Counted from the first letter of the stretch, positions 1-7,570 are shown. The stretch is 8,683 nt of DNA from Enterobacterales bacterium (GCA_900768635.1 CAAGDP010000183.1:1-8683); one strand, 5' to 3'. The notes: a model not told the origin generated them from the letters alone. A program made the numbers and translations.

Positions 1-1
1 G

Positions 2-226
2 AAACCAGAATATGCCGATATTATCGACAGGGTGAAGTTTCTTATGCTACCTCCATATTCGCCAGACCTGAATCCAATTGAACAGGTATGGAGAATAACG
101 CGAAAAGAGAATACCCATAATACCTTTTTCCCAACCCTGTCGGATCTAAAGGAAACTGTGGATAAAGCTTTTGAGGCGTGGTCTGCACCAAACAGCCAAC
201 TACAGTCGCTTTGTAGCTTTAAGTAA
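2..226 (+). CDS. IS630-family transposase, C-terminal part (cut by left edge)
   Basis: This is the end of a DDE transposase of the IS630/Tc1-like group, which cuts and pastes its element at TA dinucleotides. The frame is open from the first bases of the window, so the gene begins to the left; the GTG at 32 is an internal codon and not a start. The diagnostic stretch is LPPYSPDLNPIEQVWR, in which the Glu of NPIE is the third catalytic acidic residue of the family. The following charged helix and the ending SLCSFK are normal for a complete C-terminus, so the stop at 224-226 is probably natural. The two catalytic Asp residues lie outside the window, so it cannot be said whether the whole gene is intact. 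A fragment of hsdS follows at once, which suggests the element landed in or beside that gene. Confidence 0.9.
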   Translation, partial: KPEYADIIDRVKFLMLPPYSPDLNPIEQVWRITRKENTHNTFFPTLSDLKETVDKAFEAWSAPNSQLQSLCSFK

Positions 227-246
227 ACTTATCAATGTCGTTTACT
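222..246. repeat. Short inverted repeat at the end of the IS630 gene
   Basis: AGTAAAC at 222-228 is the exact reverse complement of GTTTACT at 240-246, with an 11-base loop. It overlaps the transposase stop codon and is followed by TATAA. It may belong to the outer end of the IS630 element, which would place the element boundary at one of the TA steps at 246-249. The partner terminal repeat is outside the window, so this is inference. There is no T-run, so it is not a convincing terminator. Confidence 0.3.
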
Positions 247-248
247 AT

Positions 249-314
249 AAATTGAGAGATGCTCTACTACCAAAATTATTAACAGGTGAATTGGATATTT
301 GTAATATTCAGTAG
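249..314 (+). pseudogene. hsdS: hsdS 3' remnant (type I restriction-modification specificity subunit)
   Basis: This is a short in-frame stretch ending at the TAG at 312-314. It reads KLRDALLPKLLTGELDI followed by CNIQ. The pattern LRDxLLPKLLxGEL is the well-known C-terminal tail of HsdS, the subunit that gives type I restriction-modification enzymes their DNA target. Only about 20 residues are recognisable out of a usual 380-450. Upstream of codon 249 the same frame runs back through the transposase end and shows no clear HsdS character, so the rest of the gene has been cut away or displaced by the IS630 element. No function is possible for this piece. The short length is the main uncertainty, but the motif is distinctive. 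Confidence 0.7.
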
Positions 315-517
315 ATTAGGCATATAAATTCTTGTTTTAACTCCAACAAGAGCACAAAAGAACATCAGTGTGTCACAGAAAAGCTGTATTAGCGTAGATG
401 ATATTCAGAAACTGTATCTGATAGTTTTCACTGAGATCAAACACTTCCGGAATCTTTACTTACCGGGAAGATGCGGAACAGATTATCTTCTTTTCGGTGG
501 AGTAACTAAGTGAAAAA
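315..517. other. Intergenic stretch between hsdS remnant and sensor kinase
   Basis: No recognisable gene is present. A plus-strand frame is open from about 330 to 512 but has no start codon with a ribosome site and matches no family I know. Two hairpins are visible. TCTTGTT (330-336) pairs with AACAAGA (345-351) just after the hsdS stop. An imperfect CTTCCGG/CCGGGAAG pair (444-450 with 463-470) lies downstream of the kinase gene on the minus strand, where its RNA would be followed by a weak U-rich stretch. The second could end the phoB-phoR transcript, but it is not a strong terminator. Confidence 0.35.
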
Positions 518-1840
518 TCAGAAAATAACCGTAATCGTTGTTCCCACCCCTAATGCACTGTCCAGCTCCAGTTTGGCACCATGCAGATCAACAATATGTT
601 TGACAATAGCCAGACCCAGACCTGTTCCTCCGGTAAGTTTGGATCTGCTTTTATCCACCCGGTAAAAACGTTCAAAAACTCTGCTTTGATCTGCAACAGC
701 AATACCGATACCGTTATCCCGGACAATTAACCGGGGGACATCATCAGAAGAAACAATAACATTCACCCGTCCGCCTGGATTATTATAGCGAATGGCATTT
801 TGCACCAGGTTTTCAATTAACTCTTTAAGCAAATCTCTGCTGCCGCGAACCAAAGCCTGTTCACCGGAAAAATTAATGGAAATATCCCGGGCTTTTGCAT
901 TAAGAGTGAGAGCTTCCTGACATTCTTTCATCACCTCACAAAGATCTAGCTCCTCAAAAGACATATGGCGATTGGGACGATCTAAATCGGAAAGACGGAG
1001 AATATCATTAATGAGAGCCAGCAGTCGCTGGGCGTTTTTGATAATTTCCCGGTAAAAATGATGTCGTTGTTTATCCTGAGTCACTCCGCTTTCCAGAAGT
1101 TCAGCATAGCCGGAAATAGCTGTGAGAGGGGTCTTAAGCTCATGGGAAACATTGGCAGTAAAGTCCTGTCGCGCCTGAGCAGCTGCCAGAATATCCGCAT
1201 GCTGGGAACGAAGCATTTTCGTAAAGGGATCCAGCTCACGGTAAGGAGCTTCATAATCCAAATCATTTAGATTACGGGCCATATTCTCAATAGGTCGAAC
1301 AATTCTGCGGGTCATAAACCGGGAAATAATAAGACATAATCCCATAATTGCCAGCAGTATCATTACCAGAATCGGGGAGGCGGACAAAAACAGAGCCCAT
1401 CTGCTCTGGGCAGTGGTGGATACCCGCAGTACCGTACCGTCAGACAATAGTAATGCATAATAAAAAGTATTACTTTTAAGAGTGTCAGACTGGCGGACAG
1501 ACTCTCCGGAGCCGTATTTCATAGCATCCCTGACCTCGGGACGGTCCAGATGGTTATTCAGTACCTCCCGGGTAACATCATTATCATAAAGAACCTGTCC
1601 CTTTTTACCTATCCAGGTAACCCGCAAATCTCCTGAAGAAGGAAAAAATGAATTGAGATCCATACGGCTGGATGCAGGCATAAAGCATCCCGTATCACGA
1701 AGAAGTCTCGCAGTATTTGCCAAATCAGCACGGACCTGTTCCCGGAACATTCCGTAGTAAATCATGGTAATGCTGAAAAAAGTGGCAAAAATTGCCAGTG
1801 CGGCAATAAGAATTAATCGCAGATAGATATTTTTTTTCAT
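518..1840 (-). CDS. phoR: PhoR-type membrane sensor histidine kinase
   Basis: The product (440 aa) is the phosphate-starvation sensor that phosphorylates the response regulator encoded just upstream. Transmembrane helix 1 is at about 8-30, followed by an extracytoplasmic region of about 120 residues, helix 2 at about 152-173, and a HAMP segment from about 174. The HisKA motif FTANVSHELKTPLT carries the phospho-acceptor His233. The ATPase domain shows the N box (ENLVQN, 343-348), DNGIG (375-379), FERFYR (389-394) and GGTGLGL (404-410), so it looks catalytically complete. No PAS domain fits between HAMP and HisKA, unlike many PhoR proteins. The ATG overlaps the regulator's stop codon (ATGA) and has only a weak GGGAT ribosome site, which points to translational coupling. 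The phosphate role is inferred from its place after pst-phoU and the Pho box; the kinase class is certain. Confidence 0.93.
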   Translation of the reverse strand: MKKNIYLRLILIAALAIFATFFSITMIYYGMFREQVRADLANTARLLRDTGCFMPASSRMDLNSFFPSSGDLRVTWIGKKGQVLYDNDVTREVLNNHLDRPEVRDAMKYGSGESVRQSDTLKSNTFYYALLLSDGTVLRVSTTAQSRWALFLSASPILVMILLAIMGLCLIISRFMTRRIVRPIENMARNLNDLDYEAPYRELDPFTKMLRSQHADILAAAQARQDFTANVSHELKTPLTAISGYAELLESGVTQDKQRHHFYREIIKNAQRLLALINDILRLSDLDRPNRHMSFEELDLCEVMKECQEALTLNAKARDISINFSGEQALVRGSRDLLKELIENLVQNAIRYNNPGGRVNVIVSSDDVPRLIVRDNGIGIAVADQSRVFERFYRVDKSRSKLTGGTGLGLAIVKHIVDLHGAKLELDSALGVGTTITVIF

Positions 1841-2505
1841 TCAATTAGATATCCCACATTACGGACGGTGCGAATACGGGTTCCATAATTCATTAGCTTG
1901 TGGCGCAAAGTTTTCACATGCATATCCAAAGTACGGGATTCTCCCTCGTAAGATACACCCCAGATATTGTCCATAATCAGATCCCGAGAAAGTACAATTC
2001 CTCGGTTAAGAATAAAATAGGAAAGGAGCTCATATTCCTTAAAAGTCAGCTCCACTAACCTGCCATCCACGGTAACTTCATGTTTTTCATGATTTATCAC
2101 AATACCATCCAGAACCAGTTCCCTCACGGTTTCCGGCTGGGTTCTGCGCAGCAAAGCCTTCACCCGGGAAATCAGCTCCATAACGGAAAAGGGTTTCCTG
2201 ATATAGTCATCCGCTCCATCCTCTATCCCCTTTACCAGATCCAGTTCGGTGGTTTTGGCTGTAACCATAATCACCGGCAGCTTACGGGTAGCAGAAGAAC
2301 GGCGCAGCTTTTTAACAATTTCATTGCCATTTTCATCCGGCAGGAGAATATCCACCAGACACAAATCAGGAATAATTTCCCCGATCTTACGATAAAAGTC
2401 CCGGGCGCAGGAAAAACCTATTACTTTATGGCCGGCGTTTTTTAACGCAAATTCCTCTATTTCTCTAATACTGTCATCATCTTCAACTATATATATGCAC
2501 GCCAT
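1837..2505 (-). CDS. phoB: PhoB/PhoP-type response regulator (OmpR family)
   Basis: The product (222 aa) is a DNA-binding regulator that, when phosphorylated, would switch on the pst genes and its own gene. The receiver domain (1-118) has the acidic pocket at Asp9/Asp10, the phospho-acceptor Asp52 in LVDILLP, Thr82 and Lys104 (RKPFS). A winged-helix OmpR/PhoB output domain follows (about 128-222), with the typical LTFKEYELL and the recognition region ending in VRNVGYLIE. The ATG at 2505 is preceded by AGGTG at a normal distance. It overlaps the kinase gene by 4 bp (ATGA). A Pho-box promoter lies upstream, so autoregulation is likely. The name phoB (called phoP in Bacillus) rests on context; the OmpR-family assignment is certain. 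Confidence 0.93.
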   Translation of the reverse strand: MACIYIVEDDDSIREIEEFALKNAGHKVIGFSCARDFYRKIGEIIPDLCLVDILLPDENGNEIVKKLRRSSATRKLPVIMVTAKTTELDLVKGIEDGADDYIRKPFSVMELISRVKALLRRTQPETVRELVLDGIVINHEKHEVTVDGRLVELTFKEYELLSYFILNRGIVLSRDLIMDNIWGVSYEGESRTLDMHVKTLRHKLMNYGTRIRTVRNVGYLIE

Positions 2506-2562
2506 TCTTTCACCTGTAAATCATCAAGCACTGAAAATCTTCAAAGGTTATAAAGGTTTCCA

Positions 2563-2598
2563 GAAAATGCGAAACAGCCGGTTGCGGTCCCGCATTTC
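2563..2598 (-). other. Hairpin in the phoB leader
   Basis: CGCATTT at 2591-2597 pairs with AAATGCG at 2565-2571, with one more G-C pair (2563/2598) beyond a bulge. Inside is a small CCG/CGG stem with a GTTG loop (2578-2587). It lies in the predicted leader of phoB, about 60 bases before the start codon. On the minus-strand RNA the stem is followed by only a short U-run (UUUUC, partly in the stem). It could weakly terminate readthrough from the HD gene or act in the leader; which of the two is not clear. Confidence 0.4.
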
Positions 2599-2624
2599 AA
2601 ACTAATACCCTGATCTGTCAGATC

Positions 2625-2688
2625 ATTATAGATGACTGTGTAAAGGACAGAAAAAACTTATGTAAAATTTATGTAAATTCCAGGTAAA
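2625..2688 (-). promoter_or_regulatory. Pho-box promoter of phoB-phoR
   Basis: On the minus strand, hexamers TTTACC, TTTACA and TTTACA lie at 2688-2683, 2677-2672 and 2666-2661, exactly 11 bp apart. A further TTTACA lies at 2644-2639, again in register after one degenerate unit at 2655-2650. This is the direct-repeat layout bound by PhoP/PhoB dimers in Gram-positive bacteria. A perfect -10 box, TATAAT (2630-2625), lies 8 bp beyond the last repeat, so the repeats take the place of a -35 box. Transcription should start near 2618, giving a leader of about 110 bases. The repeat array begins only 3 bp after the stop codon of the HD gene. Confidence 0.85.
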
Positions 2689-2691
2689 TTT

Positions 2692-3348
2692 TTACAATAC
2701 CTTATTACCGTTTACCATAAGCTTGAATTTCATACCCAGAAGTTCCGCAGCTTTCCGGCACATTACCATCCGAGCAAGAAAAATATCAAAATACTCATAC
2801 ATGGTGCAAATTTTCTCATCCAGATCCAGGTTAAGAACTATGGCCTTCTTATCCTTATTAATTTCCAGAACACTGCGGGTAACAGCATAATTTACCTGGT
2901 CATGAATATCAAAACCGGACTTAAGCTTGGTACGCACCCGATCCCGGCGTACATCAGACTTATCAGCAATAATTAATGCCGCCGATACGGGATTTATGGC
3001 CATACCGGTGGATTCATCATGCTGACCGATACTGGAGACTATCTGCAGACGATCCTGAGGATCAATATCATATTGTTTCAAAATATCATTGGCCAGAAGA
3101 GCTCCGTATTCCGCATGATGACGTCGGTTGACGGCATTGCCGATATCATGCATATAACCGGCAATTTTAACCAGCTCTACCTGATGACTGCGATAGCCTA
3201 ATGTTTCAAGTATTTCTGCAGCACGGTCCGCCACCAGACAGGCATGGGATTCGCTGTGATCCGTAAATCCCAGGGCACTGAGATTTTCATCTGCCTGTCT
3301 GATAAGCGCGTGAATTTCTGCATCTTTGCGGATATCACGATACTTCAT
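2692..3348 (-). CDS. HD-domain phosphohydrolase, in operon with phoU
   Basis: The product (218 aa) is a soluble HD-superfamily protein, normally a metal-dependent phosphohydrolase. Visible ligand candidates are His31/His35 (TDHSESH), the defining His67-Asp68 in GYMHDIGN, His78, His110 in IGQHDE, and Asp129 in IADKSDVRR. The C-terminal 75 residues or so are mixed alpha/beta with no motif I recognise. There is no signal peptide or membrane helix. The substrate cannot be read from the sequence; nucleotide second messengers or other phosphoesters are the family's usual targets. Its ATG shares one base with the phoU stop (TAATG), so it is translationally coupled to phoU and should be made with the Pst system. 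AAAGG lies about 12 bases ahead of the start. The fold call is strong, the role unknown. Confidence 0.88.
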   Translation of the reverse strand: MKYRDIRKDAEIHALIRQADENLSALGFTDHSESHACLVADRAAEILETLGYRSHQVELVKIAGYMHDIGNAVNRRHHAEYGALLANDILKQYDIDPQDRLQIVSSIGQHDESTGMAINPVSAALIIADKSDVRRDRVRTKLKSGFDIHDQVNYAVTRSVLEINKDKKAIVLNLDLDEKICTMYEYFDIFLARMVMCRKAAELLGMKFKLMVNGNKVL

Positions 3349-4040
3349 TACTTACCGACCTTTGTATCTGAAGGATTTTTACCGGTACCGACTGGTTCAT
3401 CTTCATGTTTCAGAGCATAAATAACCCATTCGGCAATATTGCAGGCATGATCTCCTATTCTTTCAAAATACTTGGCAATAAGAAGCAGATCCGCCGCCTC
3501 CTCCCCTTCCTTAGGACTGGTGAGGATCAGGTTGATAATATCCTTTTTGGTTTTATGGAAAAGCACATCCACAATATCATCATAGGCAATAACATCATTA
3601 GCCTTGGTAATATCCCGTTCCTGATAAGACTCAATGCAGTGATTAAGCATTACCATGGTTTCGGAAGCCATCTTTTTAAAATTATCAAAATCATTTACCC
3701 GGCTTTCCTGACCCATAAGCAGGATCATTTCCGCAATATCTGAAGCATGGTCACCGATACGCTCCATATCCGTAACCATTTTCATAGCAGCAGTCACCAC
3801 CCGCAGATCCGATGCCACCGGTTGTTGCCGGATAATCAAATCAAAACAGATACGTTCTATACTTTTTTTCTCCCGATCAATAAGCACATCGTTGTCCATT
3901 ATCTGCTGGGCTGCTTTTTCATCTTTTTTGAAAAGAGCATCAATACTGTGGGTCATGGCAGAAATAATATCCTGACCCATTTTTACCATTTCATTATTTA
4001 ATGCGAGTAACTGTTCACGAAATTTTGTTCTGGTTTTCAT
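3348..4040 (-). CDS. phoU: PhoU phosphate signalling regulator
   Basis: The product (230 aa) is a cytoplasmic negative regulator that links the Pst transporter to the PhoR sensor and limits phosphate uptake when phosphate is plentiful. It has the two tandem three-helix PhoU repeats, each with the metal-binding signature: DMERIGDHASD (91-101) in the first and YFERIGDHACN (191-201) in the second. The length is normal, apart from a polar, probably disordered tail after about residue 211. The ATG at 4040 has AAGGAT a few bases ahead. It sits 21 bp after pstB and overlaps the HD gene by one base, as expected of the last classical gene of a pst operon. Confidence 0.96.
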   Translation of the reverse strand: MKTRTKFREQLLALNNEMVKMGQDIISAMTHSIDALFKKDEKAAQQIMDNDVLIDREKKSIERICFDLIIRQQPVASDLRVVTAAMKMVTDMERIGDHASDIAEMILLMGQESRVNDFDNFKKMASETMVMLNHCIESYQERDITKANDVIAYDDIVDVLFHKTKKDIINLILTSPKEGEEAADLLLIAKYFERIGDHACNIAEWVIYALKHEDEPVGTGKNPSDTKVGK

Positions 4041-4061
4041 AAATTATCCTTATGTAAGCTA

Positions 4062-4871
4062 TTAGCCAAATCGTCCCGTAATGTAGTCTTCAGTTCTTTG
4101 ATCCTTCGGATAGGAGAAAAGCTCCTTGGTTTCACCAAACTCAACCATCTCCCCTACCAGGAAAAAGGAGGTAAAGTCTGAAACACGGGCCGCCTGTTGC
4201 ATATTGTGGGTTACAACAACAACGGTATAACGCTCCTTAAGTTCCTCCATAAGTTCCTCGATTTTCATAGTGGAGATTGGATCCAATGCTGAAGTAGGTT
4301 CATCCATAAGCAACACGTCCGGAGAAACAGCCAATGCCCGGGCAATGCATATACGTTGCTGCTGACCGCCGGATAAACCCAGTGCGGACTTTTTCAGACG
4401 ATCCTTTACTTCATCCCAGATAGCCGCACCCTGAAGACTTTCCTCCACAATCTGATCCAGCTTACGACGATCATGGATGCCGTGAATCCGCGGTCCGTAG
4501 GCAATATTGTCATAAATGCTCATAGGGAAAGGATTAGGCTGCTGAAACACCATACCAACCTTTTTGCGCAACACTGTGGTATCCATACTCCGGTCATAAA
4601 TATCCTCACAGTCCAACTCAATTTTTCCGGTGATGGTGACGTTATCCACCAAATCATTCATCCGGTTTAACGTCTTCAGAAAAGTAGACTTTCCACAACC
4701 TGAAGGTCCTATGAATGCGGTTATGGCCCGCTCCTTGATTTCCATATTCACATTTTTCAGTGCATGGTTTGGTCCGTAATAAAGATCCAGATTCTTCACC
4801 GATATTTTGGTTTTCAGATCTTTTAATTCTCTGTTTTCCTGTTCGATATTTTCCTGTACTTCAATATTCAT
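4062..4871 (-). CDS. pstB: PstB, phosphate ABC transporter ATPase
   Basis: The product (269 aa) is the ATP-hydrolysing subunit that powers phosphate import through PstC/PstA at the inner face of the membrane. All ABC motifs are present: Walker A GPSGCGKST (55-63), Q-loop in VFQQPNPFP (108-116), signature LSGGQQQR (166-173), Walker B VLLMDEP (186-192) and the switch His222. QQPNPFPMSIYDN is typical of PstB rather than other ABC importers. About 20 charged N-terminal residues precede the ABC fold; the ATG at 4871 is kept because GAGGA lies 9 bases upstream. It is 31 bp after pstA and 21 bp before phoU. Confidence 0.97.
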   Translation of the reverse strand: MNIEVQENIEQENRELKDLKTKISVKNLDLYYGPNHALKNVNMEIKERAITAFIGPSGCGKSTFLKTLNRMNDLVDNVTITGKIELDCEDIYDRSMDTTVLRKKVGMVFQQPNPFPMSIYDNIAYGPRIHGIHDRRKLDQIVEESLQGAAIWDEVKDRLKKSALGLSGGQQQRICIARALAVSPDVLLMDEPTSALDPISTMKIEELMEELKERYTVVVVTHNMQQAARVSDFTSFFLVGEMVEFGETKELFSYPKDQRTEDYITGRFG

Positions 4872-4902
4872 AAAAGCTTATCCTCAGCTATATTCCTAAA
4901 TT

Positions 4903-5766
4903 CTATGCTTTTCTGTTTACATCAAATCTTCGGGTCAGCGCCTTGGTAGAAAGATTGATGAGCAATACAATAACCAGCAGTACTACTGCTATGCCGAAAG
5001 CGGTGGAGAAATCTCCCTCACTGGTGGCGGAAAGATACATCTGAATGGTAAGAGTACCGCCTGACTCAAACGGTTTGCGTAGCAAACCCTCAAAACCGGA
5101 AGGCAACAGTTTGGCACTGCCTGCTGTAAAGAGCAGAGCTGCAGACTCACCTACAATACGGCCGATGGCTAGAATGGCACCGGTAATAATTCCCGGCATG
5201 GAGCAAGGAATGAGGATGGTTCTTATCATATGCCATTTGCGGCTTCCCAGACCGATAGCTCCGTTACGATAGGCTGAAGGCACTGTCTTCAGAGCTTCCT
5301 GGGTATTACGGGTAATAAGAGGTAACACCATAAGGATAAGAGTAAGAGAACCGGTCATAAGGGAATATCCAAGTCCCAGAATTTCACCGAAAAACATCAT
5401 ACCGAAAAGACCGAAGATAATTGATGGAATTCCGGAAAGTGTTTCAGTTGCATATTCAATGGAGGTAACAACCCGCCCCGGTTTGGCATACTCATTCAGA
5501 TAAATGGCACTTCCCACGCCCACCGGCACAGCTATGATCATAGTCAGAAAGATTACGATTATAGTGTTTACAATATTGCCTGCTATACCTACTGTTCCTT
5601 TCAATACGGAAGTTACCGAGGTAAGGAACGTAACCGTAATAGCGGGAACACCCTTGGCTACCACATAGGCGATAATGCCCAGAAGAAGCAGTACCGAAAA
5701 CACCGCGCTGGCGTAAATAGTACCGCGCACCAGTAAATCTATGGTTTTTCTGCGATTTATAGTCAT
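4903..5766 (-). CDS. pstA: PstA, phosphate ABC transporter permease
   Basis: The product (287 aa) is one of the two membrane subunits forming the phosphate channel. It has six predicted helices at about 15-38, 62-86, 110-130, 138-152, 190-215 and 256-274. The cytoplasmic EAA-like coupling loop (EALKTVPSAYRNGAIGLG, 157-174) contacts PstB. The motifs TETLSGIPSIIFG and IGRIVGESAALLFTAG are typical of PstA. The ATG overlaps the pstC stop by 4 bp (ATGA) and has a strong AAGGAG 8 bases ahead, lying inside pstC. The length is normal and nothing is missing. Confidence 0.96.
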   Translation of the reverse strand: MTINRRKTIDLLVRGTIYASAVFSVLLLLGIIAYVVAKGVPAITVTFLTSVTSVLKGTVGIAGNIVNTIIVIFLTMIIAVPVGVGSAIYLNEYAKPGRVVTSIEYATETLSGIPSIIFGLFGMMFFGEILGLGYSLMTGSLTLILMVLPLITRNTQEALKTVPSAYRNGAIGLGSRKWHMIRTILIPCSMPGIITGAILAIGRIVGESAALLFTAGSAKLLPSGFEGLLRKPFESGGTLTIQMYLSATSEGDFSTAFGIAVVLLVIVLLINLSTKALTRRFDVNRKA

Positions 5767-6659
5767 TCTGCCAACTCCTTCTTTCTGGCTCTCAGCAGGA
5801 AAAAGTTTACAATCATAATGAAGAAGAAGAGTACCAGACCTACCGTAAAGAGAACCTGACGATGAAGTCCCTGGGCATAACCCATTTCACTGACCAGCTG
5901 AGTGGTAAGAGTACGAACGGAGTTGAATGGCAGAGGCAGGTTAACAGAACCGCCGGCCACCATATTTATGGCCATAGCCTCACCTAAAGCTCGTCCGATA
6001 CCCAGCACCGCTCCGGTAAGAATACCTGATTTGGCTGCAGGAATAAGTACCCTGAAAATGGTCTGCTCTCTGGTTGCGCCAAGAGCAAGTGAAGCAGATC
6101 GCATAGTATCAGGTACGGCCCGCAATGAAGAGGTGCTGACGCTGATCACTGTAGGAAGGATCATAATTACCAGCACAATAATGGCTGACAGCATATTGGC
6201 ACCACCGGTAAAGGTATGCGTTGGGTCATCCGCAAAAATCATTTTTTCTAGACTGTACATCCAGGGATTTAAAATCATCATACCAATAAGACCGTAAATT
6301 ACGGATGGTATGGCTGCCAGCAGTTCCACTGCTGATGTAACTATACTGCCCCAACGTTTACTGGCCATTTCCGCAATATATACTGCAGTAAGAAGTCCGA
6401 TGGGAAGACCGATAAGCACCGAAACGGTGGTGCCTACCAGAGAAGCCATTATGATAAAGCCGATACCGTAGGAAGGCTCAGAAGCTGTGGGCTTCCAGAT
6501 GGTGGAAAAGATAAGATCTGAAACACCGATTTCCTTCAGAGCCGGTAAGCCTCTGATAAACATAAACAGCGTGATGGCGAACACGGCAAAGATGGCAATT
6601 ACTGCACAAATCAGGAAAATCGTTTTTGCTGATTTTTCGATAAGCACTTTACTGTTCAT
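5763..6659 (-). CDS. pstC: PstC, phosphate ABC transporter permease
   Basis: The product (298 aa) is the partner permease of PstA. It has six helices at about 13-36, 66-96, 112-131, 156-176, 212-236 and 268-289, and a large second periplasmic loop (about 132-155). The EAA-like loop lies around 179-205 (LRAVPDTMRSASLALGATRE), and GRALGEAMAINMVAGG is characteristic of PstC. I chose the ATG at 6659. The longer reading from a GTG at 6671 would use bases that form the AGGTG ribosome site (6673-6669), which sits a correct 9 bases ahead of the ATG. It starts 31 bp after pstS, with no clear stem-loop in that gap. Confidence 0.96.
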   Translation of the reverse strand: MNSKVLIEKSAKTIFLICAVIAIFAVFAITLFMFIRGLPALKEIGVSDLIFSTIWKPTASEPSYGIGFIIMASLVGTTVSVLIGLPIGLLTAVYIAEMASKRWGSIVTSAVELLAAIPSVIYGLIGMMILNPWMYSLEKMIFADDPTHTFTGGANMLSAIIVLVIMILPTVISVSTSSLRAVPDTMRSASLALGATREQTIFRVLIPAAKSGILTGAVLGIGRALGEAMAINMVAGGSVNLPLPFNSVRTLTTQLVSEMGYAQGLHRQVLFTVGLVLFFFIMIVNFFLLRARKKELAE

Positions 6660-6690
6660 AATTAGTAACACCTGAATTCAACAACTTGAT

Positions 6691-7536
6691 TTACTTCTGC
6701 GGAGCAATAAGTCCAACCTTTTTAATAACAGCCTTGCCTTCAGGTGAATTGATATAATCAAACCAGGCAATAATCAGCTTGTTCTGCTGAGCAATATCAC
6801 CTCGGGTAGCCATTACAAAAGGACGCTGTAATTTGTAGGCACCGGTCTGGATCTGTTCTTCAGAAGGTTTGACACCGTCAATATTCAGAGGGTTGACAGT
6901 ATTGTTAACCACATCCAAAGATACATAACCGATAGCTCCCGGAGTTGAAGCAACCTTAGCCATTACTGCACCGGTGGAGTCCAATTCCAGAGCATAGGCA
7001 CAGCTGTCTTTTTTGCCGATGATGTCTTCAAAAGCTTCTCTGGTACCGGATCCAGCTTCACGTCCGATAACTACAATAGCTTCATCAGGACCGCCGATTT
7101 CATTCCATCTTTTAAATTTTCCGGAATAGATATCAGAAAGGGTTTCTGAAGAAATGTTACTAAGAGGGTTGCCCTTATCAGTTACAACTACTATACCGTC
7201 ACGAGCTATAACATTTTCTGTTACCCCTTTGGACTTTTCTTCCGCCTTAATCTGCCGGGATGCATTGCCGATATCCACCAGACCTTTGGCCAGAGATTCA
7301 ATACCTGCACCGGAACCGGTATATTCAACTGTTACAGTAACTCCCGGATTTGCCTCCATAAAACTTTCAGACATAGCTTCACATAACTTTTCCATGGAAG
7401 TAGATCCTGCAAGCGAAATATTTCCTCGGAGACTTCCTTCCTGAGCAGATCCGCCTTCACCACAACCAGTTAGAAAAGATGCAGCCATAGCTGTACTCAT
7501 CATCAGGGTTATCAATTTATTTTTAAGATTCCACAT
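6691..7536 (-). CDS. pstS: PstS, phosphate-binding lipoprotein
   Basis: The product (281 aa) is the extracellular phosphate receptor of the Pst importer. A lipoprotein signal peptide (basic start MWNLKNK, hydrophobic core, lipobox LTGC) gives Cys25 as the lipid-anchored first mature residue. Phosphate-binding elements are seen in AGSTSM (43-48), TGSGAG (73-78), the Ser-Arg pair at 93-94, Asp113 and GREAGSGTREAFE (158-170). The end SPEGKAVIKKVGLIAPQ is typical of the family. GAGG lies 7 bases before the ATG. It is the first gene of the operon and has a Pho-box promoter in front. A decayed copy lies directly upstream. Confidence 0.97.
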   Translation of the reverse strand: MWNLKNKLITLMMSTAMAASFLTGCGEGGSAQEGSLRGNISLAGSTSMEKLCEAMSESFMEANPGVTVTVEYTGSGAGIESLAKGLVDIGNASRQIKAEEKSKGVTENVIARDGIVVVTDKGNPLSNISSETLSDIYSGKFKRWNEIGGPDEAIVVIGREAGSGTREAFEDIIGKKDSCAYALELDSTGAVMAKVASTPGAIGYVSLDVVNNTVNPLNIDGVKPSEEQIQTGAYKLQRPFVMATRGDIAQQNKLIIAWFDYINSPEGKAVIKKVGLIAPQK

Positions 7537-7570
7537 ATAAATACCTCACGTATCATTGTTATTGTCATTA

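Noticed and set aside
330..512. Plus-strand open stretch between the hsdS remnant and the kinase gene
   Set aside because: There is no start codon, no ribosome site and no family resemblance; likely chance or unrecognisable debris.
2080..2445. Plus-strand open frame of 121 codons inside phoB
   Set aside because: Antisense shadow of the response regulator; composition and context do not support a gene.
5902..6297. Plus-strand open frame of 131 codons inside pstC
   Set aside because: Antisense shadow of a well-conserved permease gene, with no domain and no ribosome site.
6660..6671. GTG at 6671 as the start of pstC
   Set aside because: The GTG is part of the AGGTG ribosome site that serves the ATG at 6659.
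7154..7444. Plus-strand open frame of 96 codons inside pstS
   Set aside because: Antisense shadow of pstS, with no recognisable features.
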